A DNA stretch of 64,000 bases from Rhizopus sp. PT2906 (Eukaryota > Mucoromycota > Mucoromycetes > Mucorales > Rhizopodaceae): positions 1 to 64,000 of the forward strand of contig JAMYHX010000010.1 of the NCBI GenBank assembly GCA_025529335.1. Reading direction: 5' to 3'. Position numbers and translations under genes: made by a program. Shown one piece after another: positions 1 to 10,975 of the stretch. Numbering within the stretch: the stretch's first letter is position 1; every line of letters starts with the position of its first letter. The notes under the pieces are model-generated. The model did no database searches. It was not told where the DNA came from and saw nothing but the letters and a program-made list of their open reading frames with translations.

Positions 1-446
1 TTTATTCAAACATATTTTTCTTTGTCGTCTTTTTACGCAAATAATCTTTTTATTTTATGACAACATTTTATAAAATTGATGTCAATAATTAATAAAAATA
101 CAGTATCTCTGTACTGTTTTAAGCTTTGAAGTTTTACGTATTCCATCAAGAATGGAAATAAATTAGCTTACATGTCTTGTTTAAAAAAGAAAATCTTCAC
201 TTTAACAATGAGCAAAGTCTCTCTTTCAAAGCTCGTCATTCTGTAGCTAGAAATAAAAGTCGTGCCCAAGTCAATACTCGTTGGCTCCAATGTGGCACAG
301 GCTTTCCTTGCCACACTTTATTTTCCTTGATATATACGATTTACAAAGGACAAACAATTGGTATTTATACATTTTTTACTATTAAATGGATGCAACATAT
401 TTGTATATACATTCATTACATTAGAAATTATGAGAAAAAGTAAATA
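1..446. other. Downstream flank without recognised gene
   Basis: AT-rich sequence beyond the stop codon of the minus-strand methyltransferase gene. An 88-codon open stretch on the plus strand (177-443) has no recognisable domain and no credible gene structure. It probably holds the methyltransferase 3' UTR and then spacer. Confidence 0.5.
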
Positions 447-2022
447 TTAATCTTCGTAACCTTCAATGAATTGGTTTATATCAGAGACACTGTCTTGACC
501 AAATATATGACCCTCATCATCTGACAGAGGATACATGCTGGCATAAGTACTTGTGGGAGAAGGAGGAAGATGAAGTGACATACGACGGTCACTATGGGAA
601 GGTGGTAGAGTGACGTAGGATCCAGCGACGATGTCTCGTTGCAGATTCCTTAAATTAGGAGTAGACTGAGCCTTGACCTTTTGAAAAGCAGTGTAATCAT
701 ATAGCGGTTTCTGACCCCAACAACAATAATAATTAAAGTAGGATTGATAGTCAATAGATTCGTTCACCACTTTGTCAACTATTCTATTATATTCTTGAGC
801 ACTCATCTTGTAATTCTTTTGAAAGAAGTAGCGATAGCTATAAAGCCCAGCTCGAAGAGAATTGTTCATGAGCGAACAAACGGGACCTGTTTTTCCACAC
901 TGGAGACCTCGTACGACCCTGTGCATGTTTGTCATTTGGCCGATTTGTTGGAGACAGTCGTACATACTTTTAGCCCAATCAATATCAACACCGTGCCTTT
1001 CCTTCATAAATGCTGGATATTTCTCAAATAGTTTGTACGTCGTGGGCCCCATATTCTTCAAAATGGGATCAATGTCACGGAGCTCGACGTAGCACCCTGG
1101 TTTGAGCACCCGTCTGATCTCTTTGATGACGACCTATTGCATGTGTTATGAGAAACTTTGTGGTTTCAGTCTGCCGTTTAAGCTTACCGCCCAATCTAAA
1201 TGAGAAAAGCAAGTGTAGACTTGACGCATAAAGACAAAATCAAAGTAGTCATCTGGAAAAGGTAATCCCTTAGGACTCAGTATGTCGAATTGTGTGAAAA
1301 ATGCATTGGGTGGTTTGATCGTTGTTGGATAATTGGGTGATATGTCAATGCCGTAGAAATGAGCATTTGGGTATTCTGTTGCCATTTCAAGTACCCAGGT
1401 GCCGTTGCCACATGCCAGATCCAAGACCCTTGGTGTAGGCGTTTCACTCTTCATTCTGCTACGGGTTAATCCCGATGAATTCCGTCTAGTCGAGGGAACT
1501 GGACCCGAGAGTAAGTCGTGAACCGGAGCTGAGAAGTTACCATTAAAGATATATTTGTAAATGAAGTGCTTAAATATAGCAAAATAATAAGAATAAAAAT
1601 CATGTTAGAAAGTACAGAAAAATGGACTGATCATATTAACTTACAACTTGTACTAGTCGATCTTGTTCTTCATCGTCATTAGGTAAGACATATTTAGTAT
1701 TATAGCTTTGATATCTTCTACCGTCAACAATAATTGTTTCTGTCGTATACATGTCATTGGATGTATAGGTTGGAGATGGAGGTAGAATGGGTGTATGTTC
1801 TTCCAAGTGTGGCTTGTATCTTTTCTTGGAGAATGTGCTTGCGATAGTTGTCAAAAGGGGTTCACTAGCAATAGTTCTTGCCCTTTCACGATCATGTTCA
1901 TCTTTATTTTGATCTTCAGTATCCACTTCATGTATCGACAATGCCTTTCTTTTTTTATTTGTTTTCTGACATGTTCTCTTGGAGAATGGACTTTTTAAAA
2001 TATGCGATGGTTGATTTCCCAT
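447..2022 (-). CDS. SAM-dependent methyltransferase, UMTA-like
   Basis: Three exons are visible: about 2022-1638, 1580-1190 and 1132-447. The first 125 residues are basic and low-complexity and start with MGNQPSHILK. The second exon carries the class I methyltransferase core: the SAM-binding motif VLDLACGNGTW, the acidic loop FYGIDIS and the post-II segment FPDDYFDFVFMRQ. The third begins EIRRVLKPGCYVELRD, the usual motif III region. The order HFIYKYIFNGNF ... VHDLL before motif I is typical of UMTA-type proteins, which are numerous in Mucorales (family knowledge). The substrate is unknown. The ATG at 2022 is the first in the open frame and faces the trehalose phosphorylase gene across a 294-bp intergenic region. 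The methyltransferase assignment is firm; the subfamily is inferred. Confidence 0.8.
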
Positions 2023-2316
2023 GGTTTACATACAAAATAAATAATATATATAAAGTATTGAGTTCACTGCTATTTTCATATAAAAGAAAAGAAGAAAAAG
2101 AGAAATAGGTCTTGCTGCTTCTTTTTGTTTCTCTTTTCTTGCCATTACGGAATCCTCTTTCCTTTTATGGTTTACGATGCCTTAATTCGTATTATTTTTA
2201 TGCAGCATTCAAAGGCTGAAATTAAACATCAGCTGTCGTCTTGATATATAAAAGACCCTTTCGATTCGTCCTTTCTTTTTTTACTATTTTTATAATCATT
2301 ACATCTATCATCAGCT
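2023..2316. promoter_or_regulatory. Divergent promoter region
   Basis: This 294-bp region separates two divergently transcribed genes. A TATA-like GATATATAAAAG at about 2242 lies some 70 bp before the trehalose phosphorylase ATG. It is followed by a pyrimidine-rich leader (CCTTTCTTTTTTTAC). The methyltransferase side has AT-rich runs but no clear TATA box. Confidence 0.5.
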
Positions 2317-4754
2317 ATGCCCCCTAACCCTACTCATGTTCCTACGAGAGCCTCTCTACGTAAATTCTCGCTTAATCATGTTCCTCTTCCTGTCTATCTT
2401 GGTGTAGACATTGAAGTTCGCGATGGAATGAAGAGTTACTATGCTATCTCAGTTCATGATGGCTTCTATACCACTGACTATTATGAAGGTGAACTTGTTG
2501 AACATGATATCGAAAACGACTCTGTTGAAAAAATGGTCAAGGATGCCTTGTCAAAGTTAACCTCGATTGTCTCTCTCTATTCTATGGCTCAAAATTACAA
2601 GGTCCAATTGATTGCTTGCTCCTATGATATCGCTAGAGACTACCTTAAACAAAAGTCTCTTGTCATAACCGAAGAGATGAACATGATGAACGAGTTTTGG
2701 AAGCAACTTGATGCCATTCCTTTCCGTGTTACTACTCACGGTGAATCTTGCGATGAACGTGCAAGTGCTGCTGTCAGAAAGGCAGTGATGTGGTAAGCTT
2801 TATGGTTATTGGATATAAAAAAAAGTAAGGCAATTGACCCTTTCGATAGGCTGAGTCCTATCTACCCAGGCAATCTTCCACGAATCTCGGTTGGGTACCG
2901 CCATGAAGTAAGTTACCCTCATTCATACAGAAATTCATGTGTTGCTTAAACTCTCTTTTTATTTTAGGTTGAAGGTAGACGAACACAAGTGTGACCTTAA
3001 TCTTCTTTTTATTCTAACCCTTTATTCTCTTTTAGTTGACTTTAATAGTCAAATAAAGATGGTCAATCTGTGGGAGTACAAGGAAACTGTCTGTGATGAG
3101 ACATGGAGAGTATTTACAGAAATGGTCAATGAATTCAAGGAAAAGAAGTTGCGAGTGTCCTTTTTCAATTCGACTCCTCAAGGTGGCGGAGGTAAGTTTC
3201 AAAAACGTCAACATTTTATCATTCAAACTCCATTCTTACCAAAATTGGGGATTTTAGTGGCCCTTATGCGTCATGCTCTAGTTCGCTTCTTGCGCTTGGC
3301 AGGTGTTGAAGTTCATTGTAAGAGCATACAACAATAACGTTGTACAAATTAACTTATTTCATATGCAGGGTACGTGGCTCGTCCTAAGCCTGAAGTATTC
3401 GATATCACCAAGCGAAAGTTCCATAACGTTCTCCAAGGTGTTGCTCCTCCTGACGTCTACTTAACCGAAACAGATAAGCAAATCTTTATTGACTGGTCAA
3501 ATGAAAATGCGAAACGATTCTGGTTGGATGATAAAGGGCCTATTAAAAATTCTGACGTGATCGTGATTGACGACCCACAAGGTAAACACCTAATAACAAA
3601 AACAAGTTATTAAAACGCATGGCGTAGTCTGTGGTATCATTCCTCATATCCGTGAACATGCTCCCAATACAAAGATTATATTTAGATCCCATATTGAAAT
3701 TAGAGCTGATTTGATTAAAGAGTATCCTGAAGGCCCTCAGGCTATTACTTGGAAGTAAGTCTGAATGTTCACTCTGACTTTAACCTTAACTTTCTTTTAC
3801 ATTAGCTTCTTGTGGAACTTTATTCAACATGCCGATGTCTTTGTAGCTCATCCTATTAAAAACTTTGTTCCTGAAGTTGTTCCTACTCGTAATGTCGTAC
3901 TTTTACCTGCTGCCACAGATCCTCTTGATGGTTTGAACAAACAATTGAATGACTGGTGCAAGACCTATTACCAATCGGTGTTTAACCGTGTGTGTGTTGA
4001 CTTGGGTGTGAATGAAGTAGACTGGTACCGACCCTACATTGTACAAGTCGCACGGTTCGATCCTTCCAAAGGAATTCCTGACGTTCTAGAAGCGTACAGG
4101 TTGCTACGTGCCAAGATGGACGGTAACTTTGAAGACACTCAAACACCTCAGCTCGTTATCTGTGGTCATGGAAGTATTGATGATCCTGATGGTACAGTCA
4201 TCTTTGAACAGGTGCAAGAAATTCTTAATTCCGAACCATTCACTGGTATTGCTAGCGATATCATCGCTGTTCGCTTGCCTGCTTCTGATCAACTTCTCAA
4301 CATGATCCTCCGTGGTGCCTACGTTGCCTTACAGCTGTCACATCGAGAAGGTTTTGAGGTCAAGGTCACTGAGGCTCTTCACAAGGGTGTTCCCGTCATT
4401 GCTTATAGAGCTGGTGGTATTCCTCTTCAGATCAGAGAAGATGAGGACGGTTTTCTTGTTCCTATTGGCCATGTAGAAGAAGTAGCCGATAAACTCTTTG
4501 AATTGTTCAATAACCCAGAACTACGTGATGCTATGGGTGAAGCAGCCAAGAAATGTGTAACCGAGGAATACTTTACTGTATGGAACTCGATGTCATGGCT
4601 TCACATGTTCCTCGAACTGACTCAGAATCAATCTGAAGACGAACACAATGGAGGCGGCTTATTAGACATGAACACATTGAACCACACAGACTTGGGTCAT
4701 CAAAGAAAGGTGTCTGATCTTTGGAGAGAAAAGTACAACTATAGTCCAGAGTAG
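2317..4754 (+). CDS. ccg-9: Trehalose phosphorylase (retaining), GT4
   Basis: A multi-exon gene of about 700 codons. The N-terminal third (YLGVDIEVRDGMKSYYAISVHDG) matches the region specific to fungal trehalose phosphorylases, the family of Neurospora ccg-9 and Grifola TPase. Later exons give the donor-side Rossmann domain: FFNSTPQGGG, ALMRHALVRFLRLAGVEVHW, IFRSHIEIRADLIKEYPEGP, VARFDPSKG. They end with the GT4 EX7E block in REGFEVKVTEALHKGVPVIA and an AGGIPLQI loop. The enzyme reversibly converts trehalose and phosphate to glucose-1-phosphate and glucose in the cytosol (family knowledge). Introns are visible after RKAVMW, after the HEV segment, before YVARPKPE and after ITWN. The start ATG follows a TATA box by about 70 bp. 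The stop lies only 30 bp from the stop of the convergent neighbour. Confidence 0.92.
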
Positions 4755-4784
4755 CTTAATAGAATATCTTTTATTATTACTATT

Positions 4785-5892
4785 TTATGCATCCTGTTGT
4801 CTCTTTTTGGCTCCTTCCTTTAATTTTTCAAACCTTTCTCTATACTTTTCCAAGTGTGCATCTAGTTTTCGGTTCTGTAACCTCAGATTTCGATTCTTTT
4901 CTTCTAATTCTTTTATTCTGGTCACTACAAAGAACATAAGTCAGCTACTTTATTCAGAAATTTCCATTTTTCCGTTTTTACTAATCTCTGCTGTACTATG
5001 GCCCCCTGTTGTTGTCCTTCCTGTGGCAATAGCAGATCGTGTCATAAAAGCATGCTCTTGATTCTGTAGGAGTAATTTGGCTTGTTTATGTACGTCATTC
5101 TTGAATTGAATAATGCTGCTTTTTAATGTCGTATTGTCCATATTTTTCTATAAACAAACGAATGCAATAAGAACCAAGTAACCTTGCTTTCTAAATTATA
5201 CCTTTTCCAATATCCGAACTTGATTTTGTAACTGTCCCAGCTTTTGCTGAAGCTCTTCATATTCCCTTTTAGTGTCCTCCAGTTCAAGTCTATGCAAGCG
5301 GAGAATTATTTCTATGCCACTCTATCACAACACAACATACCGCTCATCGTCCGTTTTTTCATTTGCCCTTGGTAAACAGTCATGCAGAGCTGCTGATAGC
5401 TCCCTTCGTATTCGAATCATTTCTTCATCTTCTTGTTCTTCACTATGATTAAATGTAGATGTTGGGTAGGTTACCGAATAAGACAATCGATCCATCAGAG
5501 GCTCAACAGCACTCCATAATCTATTGAATGGATCTGCAGCCTCTAGTTCCTTTTTGTTATATGGATGGTTAATTTCTCCCAACTAATTCTGTTTTCTGCA
5601 AGTATATACATCAATATGTGGTCGTTGTCCAGCGTTTTCCCGTATCTCGTTTATCTCTCTTTCAATCTTTTTTACGTCAATAACCGTACTTTTATTATTT
5701 GCTGCCTAAAGAGATACAGTTTATGAGAGTTTATTTAGGTGGTAATGACTTTTGATTACTTTGAAATGACTACTCGCATTAGCTGTTGGGCTGTTTCTGG
5801 TTAATTCTGGTGCCTTTAAGAAATGTTGTTACTTTTCCCCTTTTTCTTTATGTTGTTCTTATATATTATGTACATACAAACGAGTTCATCAT
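4785..5892 (-). CDS. Coiled-coil protein, NRBF2/Atg38-like candidate
   Basis: Reconstructed from several short exons. The segment APELTRNSPTANASSHFK recalls an MIT-like helix. Next come PFNRLWSAVEPLMDRLS and an acidic linker. Then there is a coiled coil (RLELEDTKREYEELQQKLGQ) and a basic helical C-terminus, with EEKNRNLRLQNRKLDAHLEK and a tail ending QQDA before TAA at 4785. MIT plus C-terminal coiled coil is the layout of the autophagy PI3K-complex subunit NRBF2/Atg38, so that role is inferred. The 5' end is uncertain: the best model uses ATG at 5892 and a GTATGT donor. The join before LGEINHPYNKKE needs either a very short intron or loss of a charged segment. In-frame stops on both sides of some exons leave open that the gene is damaged. 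Confidence 0.45.
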
Positions 5893-6339
5893 GATGTATA
5901 TATATTGTGTGCGGGTTATATCAACGAAAAAAAAAAAAGAGGTCTTGTGAAGTTTTATATAAAACTTTGTTATGCTGCTGACCTTTAGTGCGCCCACATA
6001 TTTTCGTCACTCAATAATTTCCTATTCTGGATTAGCCAGTCTGCATAGAGTTTCACCGTTACACGGTTTATGTCTACCTGAGGGATGTAGACGTACAGAA
6101 GCAGTTTTAACGGAAGCGGTTATCAAGGTAAACATAGCTTTTGGCTTAATGCTCATAACAGTAGGAGAAATCAAAGCTGGCTAATAGGTAAACAACATAA
6201 AGCAGAAAGCGAATATGACTTTGAATAGAATACGTATTAAGGATGATCAAGGGACGTGTGCTCCCTCAAGGTCAGCGATTGAAAAAGATATAAACATAAG
6301 CAACTTTTCGAGGAATAATAAATTATACATCAAGCTGAA
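5893..6339. other. Intergenic region with TATA box of secreted peptide gene
   Basis: No recognisable gene. An open stretch at 5972-6184 has no domain and no intron signals and is treated as chance. A TATA-like AAGATATAAACATAAGC at about 6283-6299 lies roughly 45-55 bp before the ATG at 6340 and is the likely core promoter of the small secreted peptide gene. Confidence 0.4.
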
Positions 6340-6519
6340 ATGAAGCCATCAACTACCTTTTTCATCGTTCTCTTCATGGTTTGTGTCATTACTGATGTAT
6401 CTTATGCGCAAGTGCTTTGTCTTGCAAATTCTAATACTGATAAAATCTCATGCCATGATGCTACTATACATTACCTGGATGAGCCAACTTATGAAGCTTT
6501 TGGATCCTGCTACAAATAA
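6340..6519 (+). CDS. Small secreted cysteine-containing peptide (59 aa)
   Basis: An uninterrupted 59-codon frame. It starts MKPSTTFFIVLFMVCVITDV and continues SYAQ: a short basic start, a hydrophobic core and an A-x-A-like cleavage site (VSYA|QV) typical of a signal peptide. The predicted mature peptide of about 36 residues has three cysteines (VLC, ISC, GSC) and ends SCYK. A TATA-like box lies about 50 bp upstream. I do not recognise a family. It could be a small secreted effector-like or cell-wall peptide, or a remnant of a longer secreted protein. The signal peptide and local promoter make it more credible than chance, but its length leaves doubt. Confidence 0.5.
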   Translation: MKPSTTFFIVLFMVCVITDVSYAQVLCLANSNTDKISCHDATIHYLDEPTYEAFGSCYK

Positions 6520-6984
6520 AAAGCATCAAGCGGCTGCAAAGCCCCTTAAATTACAAGGCTATAACTATCTAAAATCATTGTCTTACAAGCTACCTTTCAT
6601 AATTGAAAGTATTTTTCTGCTATTTATAAATAAAGGTATTATCCTGCTTGTTTGATCTTACCACAATTCCGCTTATGTGAATATAGAAAAATTATAAAGA
6701 ACTACACAAAGTAGGAGAATCGTAACTATTTCAAGCAAGCGTTTTGTTGTGTATCTAAAGATGCATTTGAATACCTGCTGTAAACCTTTGCCTAAAAGTG
6801 CTACGTTACTGAGACGAATGAATTACATGATCATGCATCATATCTTTTTAGCTCAAAGCTCTATACATGACAGTAAGAGATGGAAGAAAGATGATGTAGC
6901 CTAAAATGAACAAAAAGAGGGAGCAACACTAATTAAAAGTAATAGCGTTCATGCTGTGTATTCTTTAAACATTATGGGCTTTTA
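6520..6984. other. Intergenic, no recognised gene
   Basis: AT-rich spacer between the small secreted peptide gene and the 3' end of the convergent TXNDC9-like gene. Short open stretches, including a 47-codon frame from about 6761, show no signal peptide, domain or splice pattern. Confidence 0.45.
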
Positions 6985-7797
6985 TTAATCGTCTTCCAAC
7001 TCCGAGTCTGTGTCGTTAGATTGGAAGATAGACTTTTTGACTTGAACAACTGGGTCTTCTTTTCTCTTAATCACGCCAGCATGCTTTAGTTTTAGTTCCA
7101 AAGCGGCGGTTGTAAAGCTGTCGGTATTTCCAAGATCATCAAAACCAACGAGTCTAGTACCAATCATGATGAGTAAAGATAGTAAAAAGAAAGCTGGCTT
7201 TTTGAATTAACTTACTTTGTTTGTGCATAACCTTCTTTCCATGCAATAACACAAGGAAGTATCTTCACTAGTAGTTTTTCTACTAAAAAGGGGGCATTGG
7301 ATACGTCGATCTTTATGAATCTTGTATCATAGTACTTCTTAGCTAATGCCTATCTCAAGACTGGTTAATTGATGCATGCCAAAAGGATGGAATACTTCCA
7401 TACTTCAAGGTGGGTATCCATAATTTTACATCTTCTAAAGTCTTGATGAAAGAAATGACCAACTACATATTTTTCTTTGACAGTGATATCCATAAACTCC
7501 TTTTCTTTAAAAATCTCGGTATATACGCCATGCTTATTTTCTTCCAAGGTCTGTCGTCTTGCAAGTCTAATATATGGATTAGAACAATGTCCTCTTTCTG
7601 TTCAAAAAGGGAGAATCTACTCTGATTGAATCTCTTTTATACGTTGTTCTCGCATGAAAGCAATCTCTGAGTCCTCTTCTTTTTCAAGCTCTTCAAATAA
7701 TGCTTCATCGTCAGACAGTAATTCTATATCTACAGCACTAATAGCTAATTAGCAACAGAACATACTCTCATCTTTTTGGATTGTACCTTGATGACAT
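6985..7797 (-). CDS. TXNDC9/Plp1-like thioredoxin-fold protein
   Basis: Several exons give an acidic N-terminus (DIELLSDDEALFEELEKEED), a basic helix (EIAFMREQRIKEIQSELARR) and then the phosducin-type thioredoxin fold. Its landmarks are FFHQDFRRCKIMDTHLE, LAKKYYDTRFIKIDVSNAPF, LLVKILPCVIAWKEG and RLVGFDDLGNTDSFTTAALE. The RCKIMD-HL and GFDDLGNTD-F blocks are diagnostic of TXNDC9/Plp1 proteins, which assist CCT folding of tubulin and actin (family knowledge). There is no CxxC redox pair, as expected for this family. The best start is ATG at 7797 (M-S-S, then a 49-nt intron). The C-terminus is acidic (DTDSELEDD). Confidence 0.85.
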
Positions 7798-8512
7798 CTT
7801 TTAAAGGGAGAGGAAAAAAGGTAGAAAAAATAGCGCTCTTTGAAAACATCTTTTTATTGATTTGACATGTCCTTTGGGGTACAAGAAAGTAGAAAAGGTA
7901 GAAAGGAAGGAGGAATAGACTATGTTGACCTGAGTAAAGTTACCATACTTTTATCTTGGAAGAAGAAGCAATAATATTGATAATGTCACTAGTGCATTCG
8001 AGATACAATCAAAAATGCACACAAAGATGGTTATGGTTTATCTTCAGGTAACCCGTAAATGCAGTGGCTTCTGTCTTGGCATGCATGCGCCATAAGTAAC
8101 CGACAGTTCTAAATTCTTTGATTGTGTTTATAGATACACCTAATTTCAAACAACCTCATGATTGACGTTAACAAAGATAGATGCGTACCTACTCCAATAA
8201 GTACAGAAAAAGAGACTGGATAAAAAGAATATGAGGCGTTCAGGTACAAATCAACAAAGATGCATAATAAACTGCTTGCTGTTGATCCAACAAACACATA
8301 GATAATTCGTTTTCACCATGACGTAAATGTGGCTGATTACAAAAATAAGCACTCGAGTGTGTAACAACCCCAAATGGTATTGCCAAGAGAGAAAAAGAGG
8401 AATTACTATTTATATATTTGTGCATAGCGTCACCGACGTCAATGCAAAAGTATATAAACAGTCCTTTTACTCTTGTTTTTTAATATTTGTCTCTTTTTTT
8501 CTTTTTATAATA
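7798..8512. other. Divergent intergenic region, no recognised gene
   Basis: A 715-bp spacer between two divergent genes. Overlapping short open stretches on the minus strand at 8109-8425 have no domain. The 50 bp before the ATG at 8513 are pyrimidine-rich (TCTTTTTTTCTTTTTATAA). I see no tRNA or other RNA gene. Confidence 0.4.
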
Positions 8513-9257
8513 ATGGCATTCTTTGGTCACCTAGCAACGTTTTTTACTTTTGCAGCACTCGTATTAGAAGTGTTTACCATGATTGGTAATACATACAATC
8601 GAGCATTTCTACACTCGTTGTATTTTGCAACATTGAATATCAAAGATCAGTTTGTTACATTTGGTTTATGGTAAAAATCAGCTTTAAACAAAAGCATATT
8701 TGGGCGTAATCATCTCATCTTTATTCATATATAGGTCCTATTGTTCTGGCACAGGATCAAATGTCAACTTTTGCTCTCATCCAGTTCCTGCTTTTGATTG
8801 GAGTAAGTCGTGATTCAAGAAATATTGATTTGGTTGATTTGTTGACACTTTTATATTAGGCCAAGCAAATGGAGTACAGGATGTTATTGGTGATATGCAC
8901 AATATGGATCGAGTTTTCCTTGCCAACTTCATTCTCTATTGGATTGCCTTGGGCTTAACTCTTATTGCGCTCATCGTCACCGTCTTGAGCAACTTCAGAC
9001 GAGGTCCTGATTTTTGTGCAGCCATTGCGACCTTTTTTGCATTTGTTGTCATGTTGGCCGTCTTTGTTATCGTTCTCGTAATCTCTATTCGAGGCATCAA
9101 TATCGCCAAAGGAACCAACTCAGACATCCAGGGTAGTTTAGGACCTGCCACATGGATGACTTTGGGTGCATTTGTGGCTCTGTTATTTTCTTCTATTTCC
9201 TACTGCTTTGCTTGTATCTTTGGCCCCGGCAGAATTCGCTCTCAGGACAAGGTTTAA
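8513..9257 (+). CDS. SUR7/PalI-like four-helix membrane protein
   Basis: Three exons joined by short introns (about 8671-8735 and 8803-8859). The first transmembrane helix follows MAFFGHLATFF. An extracytoplasmic loop contains GLWSYCSGTGSNVNFCSHP, the G-L-W-x(n)-C-x(n)-C signature of claudin-like SUR7/PalI proteins. Three further helices follow (LYWIALGLTLIALIVTVL, FFAFVVMLAVFVIVLVIS, WMTLGAFVALLFSSISYC). The short C-terminus is basic (GRIRSQDKV). Proteins of this type sit in the plasma membrane, in eisosome-associated domains or in pH sensing (family knowledge). Which of the two applies here is not decidable. Confidence 0.8.
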
Positions 9258-9872
9258 GCACTCTTTGCGTACTATATTTATACACTTTCCTAACTATTTG
9301 TACCATATCGATTTATATTTGTTAATATTACTATTATTATAATTATTCCCTTAATAAATTCCTATTTACTTAATAGCTTATAAACAAAGCATGAGACACA
9401 TGATGACACCACTGCATTATGCACTTTTTAAGTAATAATTTATGTAATCCTAATTCAAGCTAAATCTATATCACTTTTGACATTTCTCTCTCTTGTTTGT
9501 GATTGTTGGCCCTAAATTCTATTTTATATGCCTGCAAGTATTCGATTTGACTAGATCAATCTATCACTTTCTTTTGCCTTCATGTGGTCGGATGCATATA
9601 ATAACAGGGATACAGCCCCCTTATGAGGCGGTAAATTCAAGATGGACTTGTGTCTGATGATTTTTACTGTTCTTATTTGTCTTTGCATTTCTAATCAAGT
9701 ATATACTTTTTTATATTGTTCAATTGTTTATTATAAAGAGAAGGGGGAGTTTGGTGTGTGTAAATAGTAAAAGGAAATGATTAGTATTAAGTAGTAGTAG
9801 TAGTAGTAATAGCAGTAATAATGATAGTAGTAATATTGATGGTAGCATTAAATAGTGAAGTGATGATATCAA
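9258..9872. repeat. Convergent 3' region with TAG/TAA-rich microsatellite
   Basis: A 615-bp stretch between two convergent genes. At about 9791-9840 there is an imperfect trinucleotide repeat (TAGTAGTAGTAG, then TAATAGCAGTAATAATG), just downstream of the hydroxylase stop at 9873 and probably inside its 3' UTR. No gene is seen. Confidence 0.6.
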
Positions 9873-10975
9873 TTAGTACTTTAATTCAGTGCCAAAGATG
9901 TAATCCCAAATCTTGGAAGTAATACCGTAGCCACCTTCATAGTTCTTGTAGTGATGTGCCATGTGGTACTTTTTCATTTCTTTAAAGTGGTATTTGAATA
10001 CTTTGGCATGATGAAGATAATAGTGAGTACAGTCATACAGGATGTAACCAAAAAAGCCACCGGCTACTACACCGTGGGCCATCATTGGAGGGAATAAGAA
10101 GTGCCCTAAGCGAACAAGAGGATAAGCGAGAATGACAGCCAAAGCAGGGGGCATAACAAGTCTTAATCTACATAGATAGGTTAGTTTATACAGCCAAAGC
10201 ACTCGTCATAATGCGTTTACCTATCCATTGGTAAATAATGATGAAAGCCGTGAGTGGCAAAATGGATTACAAAGGCCATTTGATTATCTGGAAGCAGTTC
10301 ATCCAAATGAAACAAGAATCTATGCAACAGATATTCCAATAATGTCCATATACCAATACCCAAGCCAAATGACATATAAGTGCCCGTTGAGTTACCATAT
10401 TCAAATGACAAAGAGAGCTGATAGGCTACATAGGGTAACCAAATAATAGGTATCATATACCATGCAGTCTTTGTCAATGGCTCCAATAATGGATGACCAA
10501 AAAAGATGGCTGGCTGAGACAAATAACGTGGTTTGTGCACTTGTTCCAAATAGAATTCCTTGGTAAATCTTGCTCTAATCAATTGTGGGATAAGCGCCTT
10601 TCTCAAGTCCAAGAATTGATTCGTTTTAACATCCGACGCTACATCTGTTTCCTTTGGCTTAAAATCTTCCTTGTCAAACGTCTTGGACTCTTCTTCAACT
10701 TCCAATAGTTTCATACGCTTTTCATGAATGGACTCTTCTAATTGACCAATACAATATTCCTCGAGTATTTCATAAGCTGCATCCGAGTGATCATGTTCAA
10801 GTACGTCCTTCATGACATCTGTAACATCTTTGCCTGCATAGTCCAAGATCAAGTCATCTCCTCCGGGATGATCTTGAATGAATTCCGTAACGTCGTAAAC
10901 CTTGTTTTTATAAATAACCCAACATGACTTGCTTGTTGTATGATTGGAGATTTCTTTTAAACTGTACTCTTTCAT
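9873..10975 (-). CDS. scs7: Sphingolipid fatty-acid 2-hydroxylase (SCS7/FAH type)
   Basis: Two exons: 10975 to about 10220, and about 10166 to 9873. Residues 1-80 form a cytochrome b5 domain with the heme motif HPGGDD. The membrane-embedded hydroxylase domain follows, with the clustered iron-binding histidines HRFLFHLDE, HFATHGFHHYLP, HYYLHHAKVFKYHF and YHMAHHYKNYEGGYG. This is the layout of Scs7/FA2H, which 2-hydroxylates the very-long-chain fatty acid of ceramide in the ER (family knowledge). Length (about 360 residues) is normal. Start ATG at 10975 is the first in frame, followed directly by the b5 domain. Confidence 0.93.

Noticed and set aside
177..443. 88-codon plus-strand open frame near the window start
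   Set aside because: No domain, no signal peptide, and it lies in the 3' flank of the methyltransferase gene.
5972..6184. 70-codon plus-strand frame
   Set aside because: No recognisable motif, no promoter element in place and no splice signals; expected by chance.
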